Assembly: GCA_021442155.1 (NCBI GenBank)
Contig: CM038229.1
Span: forward strand, 97,441,271-97,505,270
DNA length: 64,000 nt
Direction of reading: 5' to 3'
Origin: Cymbidium sinense
Taxonomy: Eukaryota > Streptophyta > Magnoliopsida > Asparagales > Orchidaceae
The notes under the pieces are model-generated. The model was not told the origin of the DNA. It saw only the letters and a list, made by a program, of their open reading frames with translations, and searched no databases. Made by a program: the position numbers and the translations under genes. Shown in pieces: positions 21,964-33,500 of this stretch (its first letter is position 1; each line of letters starts with the position of its first letter).

Positions 21964-24900
21964 TTAAGAAGATTTCTTCTGCTTTCTGACCTGCCATTCC
22001 TTGCGATCCGCCTCAATCTTTGTATTAACACTCGCCTGAAAACCTGGATATGGTTCGTATCCAAAGGAGCTTTGAAGCACCTATAGATCAAGAAATGATA
22101 AGTCAGCTCCTTAAATGGAGAAATTATTATGTGCGAAATCTGTACGATTTAGATTATTGCATACACACTGTGTATAAGAACAAAGTTATTGTGTATATGT
22201 CCATATACGTAGTGTGTATGTAGTAATCTAGACCGTCCAAATTCAGTGTACATGTGCACAGTTGTGTACTCATCTGTGTGCATAATGTGAACACAGTAAT
22301 TCATACTATCCGAATTTACGTTATGTATATGTACACAATTACTGTGTATTCTTCCGTATACACAGCGTGTATACAACTCTGACCGTACGAATTCTGCACG
22401 TAATAATCTCTCTTAAATAAAGAATACATTGGCTAAAGATACTTTAATAATGAATGTCACAAAAAGTTAAATTTTTATGATGAATATAGTATAAATTTCT
22501 GCAGTTAATTTGAAGTAAATTTAATGATTTTGAGATCCATCCAAATCAATGAGCTAAAACTTTTCCATATAAGAGATCCTTCTGCCTTTGCACAAGAATG
22601 TGAGGATCACAGGGAAAAAGAAGGAATGAGTACCTCAAGCAAGACAAAGAATGGAGCCATCAGTAAAGCTTGAGAAAGGTTGTCAAGAAGAGCTGGTGAA
22701 CGTTTCTACAGAAAAATATCATGGTAGATCATGAGTTCATAATCTGGTTAAAGGTAGTCGAGTTAATAGTAGTAAAGTAACTCATGAAAGGCGTTTCAGT
22801 TTAACCTCGAATACTCCATGGCCTATAAATTGTCCCGTCCAGCAGAATAACTGAGCAGCAAGAACTATCTGAGAATCATTTATTGAAGAAAGAAGTTACC
22901 ACATAATCAAGATCAGCTGTTCAATAATGGTGAAGTGATAAGACTAATTTTTGAACAATCACAAAAGTAAGATGAAGAGCAATGAAGCTATATGTGCGTC
23001 ATGGTGGAAAAATATACACCCACAAACTTGGTAGAATAAACATAGAAATAGAACGACAGACATACAATCTATGCAAAATCAAAGAAGAGGAGCAAAAGAG
23101 TTTTCGTGATAGAGTTGAAATGACACGACCATGGTTAGTCCTCATGTTTATTTCCTAGAGCCTAAGCTTTACATTCAAATATAGTAAGTTGATAGATAAT
23201 AAAACTAATTAACTCAAGAAAAATGTTATAAACCATAGTTACCATAGTGCTAATCTTAAGTAGGGAGATTAGTTTGTTAAATGAATCTTTCGCTAGAAGG
23301 GTTCCTATAATAGGAAAAATGTTATATGCCATAGTTACCATAGTGCTAATCTTAGGTAGGAGATTAGTTTGTTAGAAATTTCTTTCGCTAGAAGGGTTCC
23401 TATAATGGGTTCATAAACAAAAAAATTTCACATCCACAGCTAGCTTTTAGTCATTGTTTTACAACCACAGAACAAACTTCAAATCAATCTTCGTTTCTTG
23501 CACAAAACAAACTTAATTCTTTTACACAGGATATTTCTATTGATAGCTATCTCACACCACACCATTTCATAATGAAGTTCTTATAGCATGAATATCAATA
23601 GAAATATCCTGTGTTAGCTTCTAATTAGGGAGGACTCAATAAATGATTAGAGTAATTAGGGATTATGAACCACATATTAGGAATTAATTTATTATTAATG
23701 TTTTAGTTGTGATTTGTATTTAATTTGACTAAATATATTAATTAGAAATTAAGTTTTACTATTTAGTGTAATTAGATTCACGGATTAGATACTTGTGGAT
23801 TAACAAATTTTTTAGTAACTATGAACAAATTAGACATTAAAGGTATAAACTAATGTTTATAGTAATTAATCTAATTACTAAATAGTATTTAAAGGAACTA
23901 AATAAGAATATTAATGTTTTTTTTGGATTGATAAAGAAATTAATCAGATTTTATGAGGGATTAAAAGATAGTTATAAAACCATGGACTAATTAGATATTA
24001 TATGGAGATAATTGATATTACGACAACTAGGGATAATTAATATTTAATTGACCTAATTAGAGTTAATAGTATTTAATTTCTCCCTCTCTCTCTCTCTCTT
24101 TCTTCATGATTCTGTTTAACCTAGAGTTTCAGAGATCACAGATTAAAATAAATAAGCTATGAATTAAGAGATTAACGGATTACATACTAGATAACAATAA
24201 ATGATTTTAAAACAATATTTGATTGAATTAACAGATGAGATAGTTTAATCCCCTAATTATTTTGCCCATGGTATTTAGCCCAAGGTTCAAGTGTTGCTTG
24301 CTCTGCAACTTGAGCAGAGATTTAGGGGCTTTTAGTTAATGTGTCAAAAAAGCTTTTTTTTGTGGCAAGTCAATTATGATTCATACTAACTGAATTCAGT
24401 AAACCATGCTCACAGCAAGATTTCAAATAAGACAATAAAATTTTAATGCATTAAGTAAACTTCGAGCTTTACCAAAAGATTTTGGCAATCAGATAAAATT
24501 CAGAACTTACTGCTCTAGAAAGTTACTAAAATCATAAATTACGTGAGTTCTTGAAATCAAATTAATTGAATCCGAGTGGCAATTCAAACTGCCCAAATCA
24601 CATCAATTTCAAAACAATAAGAATATCATCAGTCTAATCATTGAAGAATAGAAAAGAACAAATTGTACGAATCACCCAAAAAAATCAAGGAAAATCCAAT
24701 TTTAAACAAGCAAAAAAACAAAAAGAGAAGAGGTGGAGGGATTCGACCTTCCAGGCAAGAGAGAAGCTGAGAGAAGCAGCAAGTGACTGGCTTCCGAACC
24801 AGCAGAGGAAGCAGAGGAGGGCGGCGAGCGATCCGGCCTTCTTATCGAGCGCGATGTAGAAGAGTGCAGAAGAGAACGGAAAAGAAGGCGAAGTTGAGAC

Positions 24901-25064
24901 CGCCGAACACGGGCAGATGAAGGAGAGAAGGGGTGAAGTAGAAGAGGATGAGGGAGGTGAAGAAGATAGGCCAAACGAATACGATGTGGATTAGAATGTT
25001 CACGGGGTTGCTGTGATACGCCCCGTAGAAGAAGTGCTTCTCTAGATCAAACAATCCTGCCCAT
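21964..25064 (-). CDS. Mpo1-like / DUF962 membrane protein gene, four exons, two frame breaks in exon 1
   Basis: Exons on the minus strand: 25064-24748, 22868-22806, 22705-22634 and 22080-21964, all joined at GT...AG sites in phase 0. Exon 1 carries LFDLEKHFFYGAYHSNPVNI, VFVWPIFFTSLILFYFTPSL, IALDKKAGSLAALLCFLCW and ends FSLAWK. Exon 2 gives IVLAAQLFCWTGQFIGHGVF. Exon 3 gives KRSPALLDNLSQALLMAPFF. Exon 4 gives FGYEPYPGFQASVNTKIEAD and a Lys-rich end with TAA at 21964. The family is a hydrophobic ER-type protein; yeast Mpo1 is a dioxygenase acting on 2-hydroxy fatty acids in sphingolipid (phytosphingosine) breakdown. The plant role is inferred. Expected length of about 190-200 aa is met. The ATG at 25064 (ATGGGCAGG) is out of frame with the body after three codons, and a second shift lies at about 24865-24890. 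Both look like 2-base losses (or 1-base gains), so it is either a young pseudogene or a sequence error. Introns hold a MITE and a hairpin. Confidence 0.9.
22117..22411. mobile_element. MITE in the last intron of the DUF962 gene
   Basis: Terminal inverted repeats read AGAAATTATTATGTGC... at the left and, inverted, AGAGATTATTACGTGC at the right, with further similarity inward (AAATCTGTACG / GAATTCGTACGG). CTTAAAT occurs on both sides (22110-22116 and 22412-22418) as a likely target duplication. The interior is rich in TGTGTAT/ATACACA half-palindromes. There is no coding capacity and the superfamily is unassigned. It lies wholly within the intron. Confidence 0.7.
23218..23409. repeat. ~96-bp tandem duplication in DUF962 intron 1
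   Basis: Units start GAAAAATGTTATA at 23218 and 23314 and share CCATAGTTACCATAGTGCTA and CTTTCGCTAGAAGGGTTCCT, with a few substitutions and short gaps. Confidence 0.9.
23524..23614. repeat. Perfect 22-bp inverted repeat (hairpin) in DUF962 intron 1
   Basis: ACACAGGATATTTCTATTGA (start of the arm, 23524-23545) has its exact reverse complement at 23593-23614, with a 47-base loop. A transcript from either strand could fold into a short stem-loop. Confidence 0.85.
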
Positions 25065-25247
25065 CTTCGATTCGATTCGATCAAATCGATTCAGTTCTCG
25101 GGGATTGAAGAGTATGCAAAGGGTTTTAGGTTGGAAAATATTCCGGAATGGGAGGGGCTAGGACGGAGCTATCGAGGAAGGAATAAGAAAAGGTTTGGAA
25201 GAAAGATCAAACGTTCAAAGATGGACTGAAATGAAAATTAAGAAGGG
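25065..25247. other. 5' flank of the DUF962 gene
   Basis: Moderately GC-rich DNA upstream of the minus-strand start. It contains GGAGCTATCGAGGAAGGA and AGATCAAACGTTCAAAGATG, duplicated at 8648-8775. It probably holds the 5' UTR and core promoter, but I see no clear TATA box at the expected distance. Confidence 0.5.
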
Positions 25248-25700
25248 GGCATTTATAGGTAACAATTTTATATATTTATATATTTAATATTATATTTTCA
25301 TATTTATATAAATAATATTTATTTATTTTAATATTATAATAAAATAATATAATCATTCATTTTAAACTAAAATATACTTATCATACATAAAAAAATTTCA
25401 TAAAAAATGTACATACATAACACAATTCTTACATCTTTATTCTAAATATTTAATATCTAAAATTTGATATTTATAAATATAAAATTATTTATAAATAAAA
25501 ATATATATTATTTTGAAAAATTAATATTAATGCTATTTTAATTGTAATATTAAAATTAATTATTATTTTTATAGATATTGAAATTTAAGTATTATATATT
25601 TAAATATATTAAAATGATCTGCTATGTAAATAAAGGTTTTTTAATATTAAATTTAAATATTATATATGTAAATTTATAAAATATGTGCTCTATGTATAAA
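25248..25700. mobile_element. Foldback MITE cluster, copy 3
   Basis: Begins GGCATTTATAGGTAACAATT immediately upstream of the DUF962 flank, includes an internal CATACATAACACAATTCTTACA end (25409), and ends with inverted-type TAAATTTATAAAATATGTGC. It is probably two overlapping members. Confidence 0.45.
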
Positions 25701-25799
25701 TTTTTCCAATTAAGAAATGTAAAGGCGGTGATGGAATTTTCTTAAAGAAACTATGAGCGAGTCTTACACGACGCCTTTGGTTTCTACCCATATGTTTTA

Positions 25800-26012
25800 T
25801 ATTAGATTTACATATACACTCAATTCTTAATTTACATATTTCACACCCAAACTCAATATTTACTTAAATAAGACTTAAATCTTTATTATTACATCAAAAA
25901 TACTTACTTTTTCCAAGTGAAATGACCTTTTCCTCGTGGAAAAGTTTTGTAAATATTTAAGTGTGAAATATGTAAATGTATAAGAATTCCATGGTATGTA
26001 TGTAAATTTTCC
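25800..26012. mobile_element. Foldback MITE, copy 4
   Basis: Left end GATTTACATATACACTCAATTC...TTTACATATTTCACAC and right end GTGTGAAATATGTAAATGTA...GTATGTATGTAAATTTTCC are mutually inverted. The centre has GTGGAAAAG and CTTTTTCCA-type complementary words. Confidence 0.55.
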
Positions 26013-26214
26013 TTTATATTAATGCAACCACTTTCCTATAAAATTACAATGTTTTCTTCTTCCATTTAATAAATAATAAATAAAAGAAAAAACTTCAGAA
26101 AATTGAAGCATCATTCTGTGGTAGTTGATTTTACCATTAATCGAATAAAATATTATTCAAATAATATTATTATTTGATTTAATATTATTTCATTTAAATA
26201 ATATATTATTGATA

Positions 26215-26420
26215 TGATACCAAAATTCCACAAATTTGATCAAAGACACCATCTTAACAAAACTAATCTAAATCAATCACTTAAAATATCATTTAAACTT
26301 TGGGATATCATATCCCTAAATAGTTTCTAAATATGGAGGTCATGATTAAATCGCGCCTTAACAGCATCTAACAAGGTCAATATCTTGATTGACTTATTCG
26401 AGCATTCAAATATTTAAAAT
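26215..26420 (+). repeat. Solo gypsy LTR C, left part
   Basis: The U3 part of the same LTR family: CACTTAAAATATCATTTAAACTTTGGGATATC, then AGCATTCAAATATTTAAAAT, where hAT copy B interrupts it. The LTR resumes at 38481 with the next expected bases (TTTAAAATACATC). No gag or pol of this copy is adjacent on either side, so it is a solo LTR. Confidence 0.75.
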
Positions 26421-27961
26421 TAGGGTGTATATTAGTTGGTCTCAACTAAAAACGAACCAACCGAACCGAGCTTATTTGGTTAATCCGGTTCAATTTTATG
26501 ATCATTGTTTGGTTTTCGGTTGAATTTGTGTGTTTGTTCGGTTTTGGTTTTTCGATTAAAAAAATTTTGGTTTAACCAAAAGAATAACTTGCCGCCCGCC
26601 CCATCGACACATCACTGAGTCCTTGACGCTGAGTCCTCGTTCTCGGCGCCTCGTGTTTAAAAAGGATTTAGTATACTTGTAACTTCTTCGACTCTTTGAA
26701 TCAATCTTCCACCGACGTTTCATTCCTTAGAGGAGTTGCATAAGACATTCAAAGATTCGACGATTTGATTTTCGCATTCGACTTTCCTATTCCTATATTA
26801 GTTTTGCCCTAGCTCACTGATTTTGACTTCAAGTCGATTGATTCTTTGAGAGGTAAGAACTAAATCCCATGATCTCATCTCATCTCACACACCATGATTG
26901 CTCTTTGTTGTGGTTGTTGATGGCTTGATGTTGAGCTGTGTCATGGCTGTGACTTTATCTTTGTTGTCGTTGTTGATTGTCTTCCACCTAGCCGCCTTAT
27001 TTCTTTGTCCATTTTGATTGATTTGAAGTTGAAGACTAAGTTGATGTTTGATGTTTCTACTTCTGATTGAATGACCTATTATTTGCACATATTTATGCAA
27101 GGTATAAATCCTATGGACCTACTGTTTTCAAATATAGATGACCGAGGAAAATACATTTTTTTTTACTTTGTTGTGTTCTCGATATGAAAATAGATATTTA
27201 CAAATTTTTTTGTAACCTGTGACTTATAAAGCTTGAATGTGAAAGTTGTCTTCAAACATATATATATGTACCGCACATTTCGCTTAGTTGGGAGTTGCAA
27301 TTTGGCCCAATTGGGTGGTCGGATTTTATAATTGTGATGGAACTTGGAAGAATGAATAACTGATTTTCTTGTTTCTTTAGGTTGCACCGGCGCATTAAAC
27401 TTTTCCTGATTTTTTTGTGAAAGGTTGAAAGCATTGTGATGTTATCAAGTCGAGAGCGCATAGAATTTTTCTTGACTTTTGGGAAAGGCTGAAAGCCTCG
27501 TTAAATCCTAGTATCCTACCATGCAAGCATCTAATTACTAGAAGGGTATATATCTTACTTGTTTGTTTTTCTTATTATCATGCAAGCATCTAAGTATTAA
27601 ATCCTACCATATAAGTCTTATGAATTATGATGTTATTTTTTTGCCTCTATTATTTTTTTTTTATATAACTATACAAGTAATATTATTGGGACGGCTTTAA
27701 TGCAAACAATATTGAATGGTAATGTTGAGAAATGTGATATTATATGATAATGTTTGAGATACATTACTTGATGGAGTTGATTGAGAATTACAATTTGCAA
27801 ACATGAAATAACACTATTCAATTATACTGATTCATGCCTTTTTTCTTCTCAATATTATAATATTCAATCGTCTTTAATTGAAATAAGTTTTCTTGATGCA
27901 ATTTATTAAAGCATGCTTTACTTTTCCATTATTGTTTAGATTTTTTTTAGAGTCTAGACAC

Positions 27962-29945
27962 ATGTCACAAGTTGGAGATAGTTCAAATATTATTAGTTCC
28001 TCCAAAGCTATGACCACTACTCAACAAGTTCAAGTTACATGAGAGAGAGTGCGAATGAGAAACCACCAATTGCAAAGAAAAAAAAAAAGAAAAGCTCCTA
28101 AACCTAGATCTAAGGTTTGGGATCACTTTGTGAGATATACTAATGGAGAAGGAGAAAAAATGAGCAAATATAATTATTGTGGAAAGTCATATCACAAAGG
28201 ATCCAAAGATTAATGACACTTCAAACTTAAGAGCATACCTTTGTGTCAAAAGAATCCTCTTAATAATAAACAAAATCAAACTAAACTAGCATTACAATTT
28301 GATGTTAAAGGTGAAGAGGTTTCAAGCCTTAAGGCATGCAGATTTGACCAATAAAATATAAGGAAAGCTTTAGAAGGATAGTTATTATCGATGAATTGCC
28401 TTTCAAGCATGTAGAATGTTGGGGTTTAAATATTTCATGTCTCGTGTTGTCCAATGTTTCAAATACCTTCATGATGGACATTGACACGTGATTGCTTTCA
28501 ATTTTATCGGATAAGAGAGCAATTCTAAAACATCTATTCAAGAAGTCCCGCCATGAGTTTGTCTTACAACGATACTTGGACATCCATCCAACGAATTAAC
28601 TATATGAGTATCACTACACATTTCTTTGATGATGATTGGAAACTCAATAAAAGAGTTATAAACTTTTATCCTATCTATAATCACAGGAGAATTACTTGGG
28701 CAATAAGTTGAGAAATGTCTTATAGATTGGGGATTGATGCAATTTTACTATGACTTGATAATACAAGTTCAAATAATAGCATCATCACATACCGCAAAAA
28801 TAATTTGGCAAGGGAGGAGGTATTCTTGATGGTCATTTCTTACAAATGAGATCCATAGCTCACATTATTAACTTAATTGTGCAAGATGGGTGAAAGAGAT
28901 ATGTGAATCATCATGTTCGAGGAGTAAAGAAATACATTCATCAATCACCGCAATGCTACAAAAATTTAAAAATACATTGAAATAGAAAAATAAAAACTAA
29001 AAGCATGTTATACTTAGATGGAATATATTTTAATGTTAAGTGAAGCAATTAAGTTGGGGAGAGCTTTTGAAAGATATGAGGAGATTGACACTCAATTTAA
29101 ATCTAAACTAGAGAAGGAAGATGAGGAATGTCATAATATAAAATGTGTTTTAAGTGATAATGATTGAAATAATGTTAGAAGATTGCTCCCTATCTTGAAA
29201 AAATTTTATGAGCTCACTTTAAGAATTTTTGATTCTTTGTATGTGACATCAAATACCTTTTTTCATGAAATTGCGAAGTTCATTGTCTTCTTCAAATTTG
29301 GCAAATGGATGGTGATCCAAATGTGAGAAATATGGCTTCCAAAATGATAGAAAAATTTGCTAAATATTGGGGTAGCATAGAGAAAATGAATTTGAATATA
29401 CATATTGTTGTTGTTTTAGATCCTCGTCACAAGCTATGTAGAGTTTTTGTTATAGATATATATATGAAGGGCATGATGGTGTTGCTTTGACACAACTTAT
29501 TAGATCATCATGCTATGATATGTTTCATGATTACAAAATAAAAATTATTGGTGAAAGTCAAGTAGAAAGTGGTCTAGTTGAGAAACAAAATTTTTCTAAA
29601 GAGTCTATTATTTTACAACCGCAATCTTCTACGAGAAGATATTCAATGATAGAGAAATTCAAAAGATCAAATTTTGACAAGGATGATCTAGGTATTTGGC
29701 CGAGGTGGAAGGTTAATGCACCGATATTTTCTATTCTCTCATACATGGCTCGTGATGTTTTAGCTATTCCAATTTCTACTATTGCCTCATAATCAACTTT
29801 TAGTACAAGTGGCGTATTCTTGATGCATTTAGAAGTTCATTATCCCCAATGATTGCACAAGCTATAATATGTCCATAGGATTGGATGCGAGCAAAATGGA
29901 CCGTTAATCCAAATGGAAGAAAATATTAATGACATTGACAAATTT
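27962..29945 (+). pseudogene. hAT transposase (BED finger to C-terminal dimerisation domain), copy B
   Basis: The ATG at 27962 gives MSQVGDSSNI. A BED-type finger follows, with KPRSKVWDHFVRYTNGEGEK and a YNYCGKSYH-type Cys pair (about 28100-28200). FFHEI and the FDKYWGSIEKMNLNIY-type block lie at 29220-29440, with VVLDPRHKL at 29410-29440. The hAT dimerisation domain runs from about 29690 to 29945: APIFSILSYMARDVLAIPIS then a broken STFSTSG and an IGCEQNGP-like end. Several stops and shifts occur (for example a stop inside the ASESTFS motif), so it is non-functional. The sequence type is Ac/RICESLEEPER-like, different from copy A. Confidence 0.8.
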
Positions 29946-30699
29946 GATGAAGGTATTTCTTATGCTTAAATTCATAATTATTTATTCTTTATTATCTTAT
30001 TAATTAGAATAATTAATTATTCATTTGCATTATAGATTTAGCAACAAGTGAAACACAAATTTCTTGGCTCTTATGATGTTGATTCAAATATAGGTTATAG
30101 ACTTTGGATTTCAATGGTCTTCCTTGATGTTAGCATATTACTTTACTTATTCACTTGTTCGCTTCTGTTAGTTTATCTTTTGTTGTTGCATTTTACTTTC
30201 ATCTCTTATAATTTGTTGTTGGATGGTAATTTGGTTGTTATGTTAGACTTTGGTAAGTTTTGCTTATTTTTTTTTTGTCAATATGACAATATAAGCTACA
30301 TTGTTTGTTGTTATGTTGGAAAAGTCGGTTTGTTTGACTTCCTAGTTTGTTTCAATTGTAATTCTTGGTGGTTTGGCCGGATATCCCGCATTTGTCTGGT
30401 TTAAGCTGTTGGCTATGGTCTCGTATGCATATTTTTATGAACAATTTACTTGCATGCCAATGAAATACAATTTACATGCGTGCTTTTTTTTAGAGTTTAG
30501 GGCTATGATAACAATGATGAAATGATCAATGTATGCATACGACAATTTTTTTGTATTATTGCCCTCTTAAGTCTTAAAGGCTTAGAGTCGACAATTTATC
30601 AAAATTATTGATACCCCATATGTATATATGATGATATTTTTTAGATATTACACTTGAATCTTGTTAACAAAAGATATTTTATACCGAGCTTGAATCCCA

Positions 30700-30702
<3 letters not shown>

Positions 30703-30779
<77 letters not shown>
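30703..30779. repeat. (TA)n microsatellite
   Basis: About 38 uninterrupted TA units. Confidence 0.96.
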
Positions 30780-30781
<2 letters not shown>

Positions 30782-31872
30782 TTGTAGATTTGAAGCCTTT
30801 GGAGACTTGGAGTGCTTGAAATTAAAGATCTCAAGAAGAAATGCTTGAAATGCTACCAACATAAGTGATATTTCTATAATTTACTCAAATTTATTTACTT
30901 AAATGTTGTCACTTGTCAATATGTCAATCATGTTGTCTTATATTTTTTTTGCTAGTAGTTTATTTTCATATTTGGTGTACATTAAGCCGCTGTTGTAACT
31001 TTTTCGTAAAATGTAAAGTCAAGAAGGCGGTGCAAGTCGTTATCATTGAAGTGTGATTGCTTTGAAAATTGCTTAGAATCTTCAGCTATTTGGCGTAAAT
31101 GACTGAAATGTCCCCGTATATTAAAATAAATTTAAACAAATGAACAAAAAAATAGGATAACTAATACTCATATGTAATGGTTAACTAATAAATTATATTG
31201 ATAGATTGCACATCACTTAATAAATAATACTACCTAATTAATAAAACTAATATTAAAAGTACAAATACAACAACTAGTGCGATCGAATATTAAGCTAATA
31301 TCTTGTTGATCAAATCTTTTTTTTAAAAAATTTCTATTGATACCCTCTTAGCATGATCACTATTTGATGTCACCCTCAGATTCAACAATCCATCCAAATA
31401 GTTGCAATCATCTCCTCGTTTCTATTTCTTGGACACCGAGAAATTTTCTCCCATAATTTCCTTCTATGAAGTGAATATATAACATTGCAAATCACAATTG
31501 CAATACATAGCTCTAGACTGTAGAGATCCTCAAGTCATAGCTCACGATAAAAAAATTATATTAGTAATAAAAAATATTAATATGAGAACGACATTACAAA
31601 ATATTTGATTCTATTTCTTACATGTATACATGAAATTGAATGAAGAGATTCAAAGTTTAAAAATTATATCGAGTTGAATTGAAAGTTCAATTAAATGATG
31701 TAGCATATTAAAAGGTATAAATATGTATTACACATATCATATTTTTTCCTCAATGTAATGTAGATTAAATTAAAGTAGTACAAATAGAGCTAATAAGGAT
31801 ATGCATAAATGTATAATTTTATTTTACCGAAAGAAGGTTCAAAAGTTGTTCTTTCTTAGGGTTGCATTTGAT

Positions 31873-31902
31873 TATATATATATATATATATAAAGAGAGA
31901 GT

Positions 31903-31935
<33 letters not shown>
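31873..31935. repeat. Compound (TA)n(GA)n microsatellite
   Basis: A TA run to 31892 passes into interrupted GA repeats to 31935, 20 bp left of the gypsy B LTR start. Confidence 0.94.
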
Positions 31936-31936
<1 letters not shown>

Positions 31937-31954
31937 ATCAAATTAGAACTCATT

Positions 31955-32187
31955 TGGAAGGCTACCTATCACATTTATTCGATATTGATATGGCTCTCAA
32001 AATACCACTAGTCAAAGCACAAATCTTGATGTCAAAAGTTATATGATTTTGAGTCAAAACCATCGAGATCGCACTTAAAATATCATTGGAATCTTTGAGA
32101 CATCAATTAAATCCCAAAACAGCTCAAATATGGGGTGTTTATAAATCGAATGCCTCGACAGGATCTAATGAGCCTAAGATCTTCATA
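31955..32187 (+). repeat. Gypsy B 5' LTR, truncated
   Basis: Matches 35333-35570 (GATATGGCTCTCAAAATA, CTTAAAATATCATTGGAATC, AGACATCAATTAAATCCCAA) and stops at about 32187, where integrase coding sequence begins. Confidence 0.8.
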
Positions 32188-32189
32188 TT

Positions 32190-32710
32190 TGCTACATTAC
32201 CGTAGCACATCCTCAAACCAATGGGCAAACCAAGTTACCAATAGACCATACTCAAAGGACTAAAACACGCCTTGAGAAGGTCGGGGCAATGGGTTGATGA
32301 GCTTCCCAATGTTCTTTGGGCCTACCGCACCACGCCACGCACCTCAACCGGAGACCAGATAACTTGTGTTTTTACGGGTTATCATACCGTGGATATCGGG
32401 TTCCAAGTCCAAGAGTCCGCCGATCATGGCATGGTAATGAAGAAAAACTCCCAAGATCTACTCCCCAAACTCGTGATATGGCCCTACTGACGCTCTATCA
32501 CCAACGGGTAGCTCGCCACTTCAATGTAAGAGTGAAACCTCGTCCATATCTCCGCTGACTTGGTCTTGCGTCCGCAGAAAAGGCCCTCCGCGCAATAAAC
32601 TCTCATCTCTCGGGATGGTCCGTATGTGGTCATAGCTATGGTCAAGCCGTGAACGCTCAAACTCAAGGACCCGTAAGGAAAAACTCTACCTCAACTTGGA
32701 ATACTAAGAA
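32190..32710 (+). pseudogene. Gypsy B integrase C-terminal part
   Basis: Motifs of plant gypsy integrase lie in order: AHPQTNGQ (about 32209-32232), QWVDELPNVLWAYRTTPRTS (about 32287-32346), a DLLPKLVIWPY/DMALLTLYHQRVARHFNVRV stretch (32455-32540), VKPRPY, and STWNTKNLQNI at the end (about 32690-32720). The core D,D,E residues upstream are missing because of the deletion. Frame changes occur near 32240 and 32490. The integrase would insert element cDNA into host DNA; this piece cannot. Confidence 0.85.
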
Positions 32711-33009
32711 TCTTCAAAATATTATCGAATCCCCATCGCATAATTATGAATTTTATCTCGTCCCGCCATTTCATCCTCATATAACCTGATCCCACCTAGT
32801 GGGATTAAAGCTTGTTGGTATTGTTGTTGTCGCCGTGTTGTTGTCGCTTGTTGTTGTTGCAGCTTGTTGTTGTCATTTTCTCTTAAAGCCCATACCCGTG
32901 TCTTATGATTATATCATTGAACTAGTGAATTCATAGCTTTGTTCTAACAAGATTTGCTTTTCTTTACTTTTCCTCCCACTTAAGAAATATACAACTCATG
33001 TTACATCTC
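32711..33009 (+). other. Start of gypsy B 3' non-coding region
   Basis: Follows the pol end. It contains a TTGTTGTTGTCG-type triplet-rich stretch (32815-32880) and then AT-rich DNA. No gene is seen. Confidence 0.5.
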
Positions 33010-33500
33010 AATTGGGACATGATCAATCCCAAGGGACTTGATCGGACCTCTTCCAGTTAATGTCATCGAGCAAAACTCGACAAACAACCCAGTGAAAGGT
33101 CAAAAGGTCCGTGGACTCACACGGTTAACGCCATTGGGTAACACCGACAAACAACCTCGATAGTCAAAATCCCGGATTCATCCCCATCGAAAACACTCGA
33201 CAAACAACCCAGATAGGTCAAAACGCCCTGGTGGACTTCACACCTCTTCCATACGTTAACGCTAAACACTCGACAAACAACCCAGATAGGTCAAAACGCC
33301 CTAGTGGACTTCCTGGAACTCTTCCATAGCACGTTATCGAGCAAAGCTCGACAAACAACCCAGTGAAAGGTCAAAACGTCATTTGTGGACATCCCACGCC
33401 TCTTCCATACGGGTTAATGTCGCCAAGAAAAACTCGACAAACAACCCGTGAAAGGTCAAAAGGTCCTGGTGGACTTCCCATGCCTCTTCCATACAGTAAA
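33010..33500 (+). repeat. Minisatellite, ~80-85 bp units, gypsy B 3' region
   Basis: Six or so units marked by ACTCGACAAACAACCC (about 33073, 33140, 33195, 33268, 33347, 33430), each with AGGTCAAAACG/AGGTCC, GGTGGACTTCC and CCTCTTCCATACGGTTAACG. An apparent minus-strand ORF across it is a by-product of the period. Confidence 0.88.

Larger units (their letters stand above)
30000..31954. other. hAT B non-coding downstream region
   Basis: AT-rich DNA without a supportable gene. A 118-codon ORF at 30048-30404 is Cys/Phe/Leu-rich and matches nothing I recognise. The region contains the (TA)n run at 30703 and the TA/GA compound repeat at 31873, which abuts the gypsy B LTR. Confidence 0.45.

Noticed and set aside
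24842..25084. DUF962 start at 25084
   Set aside because: The codon there is TTG; the only suitable ATG is at 25064, out of frame with the body because of a small indel.
30048..30404. 118-codon Cys/Phe/Leu-rich ORF downstream of the hAT B transposase
   Set aside because: Composition of AT-rich non-coding DNA, no homologue recognised and no splice context.
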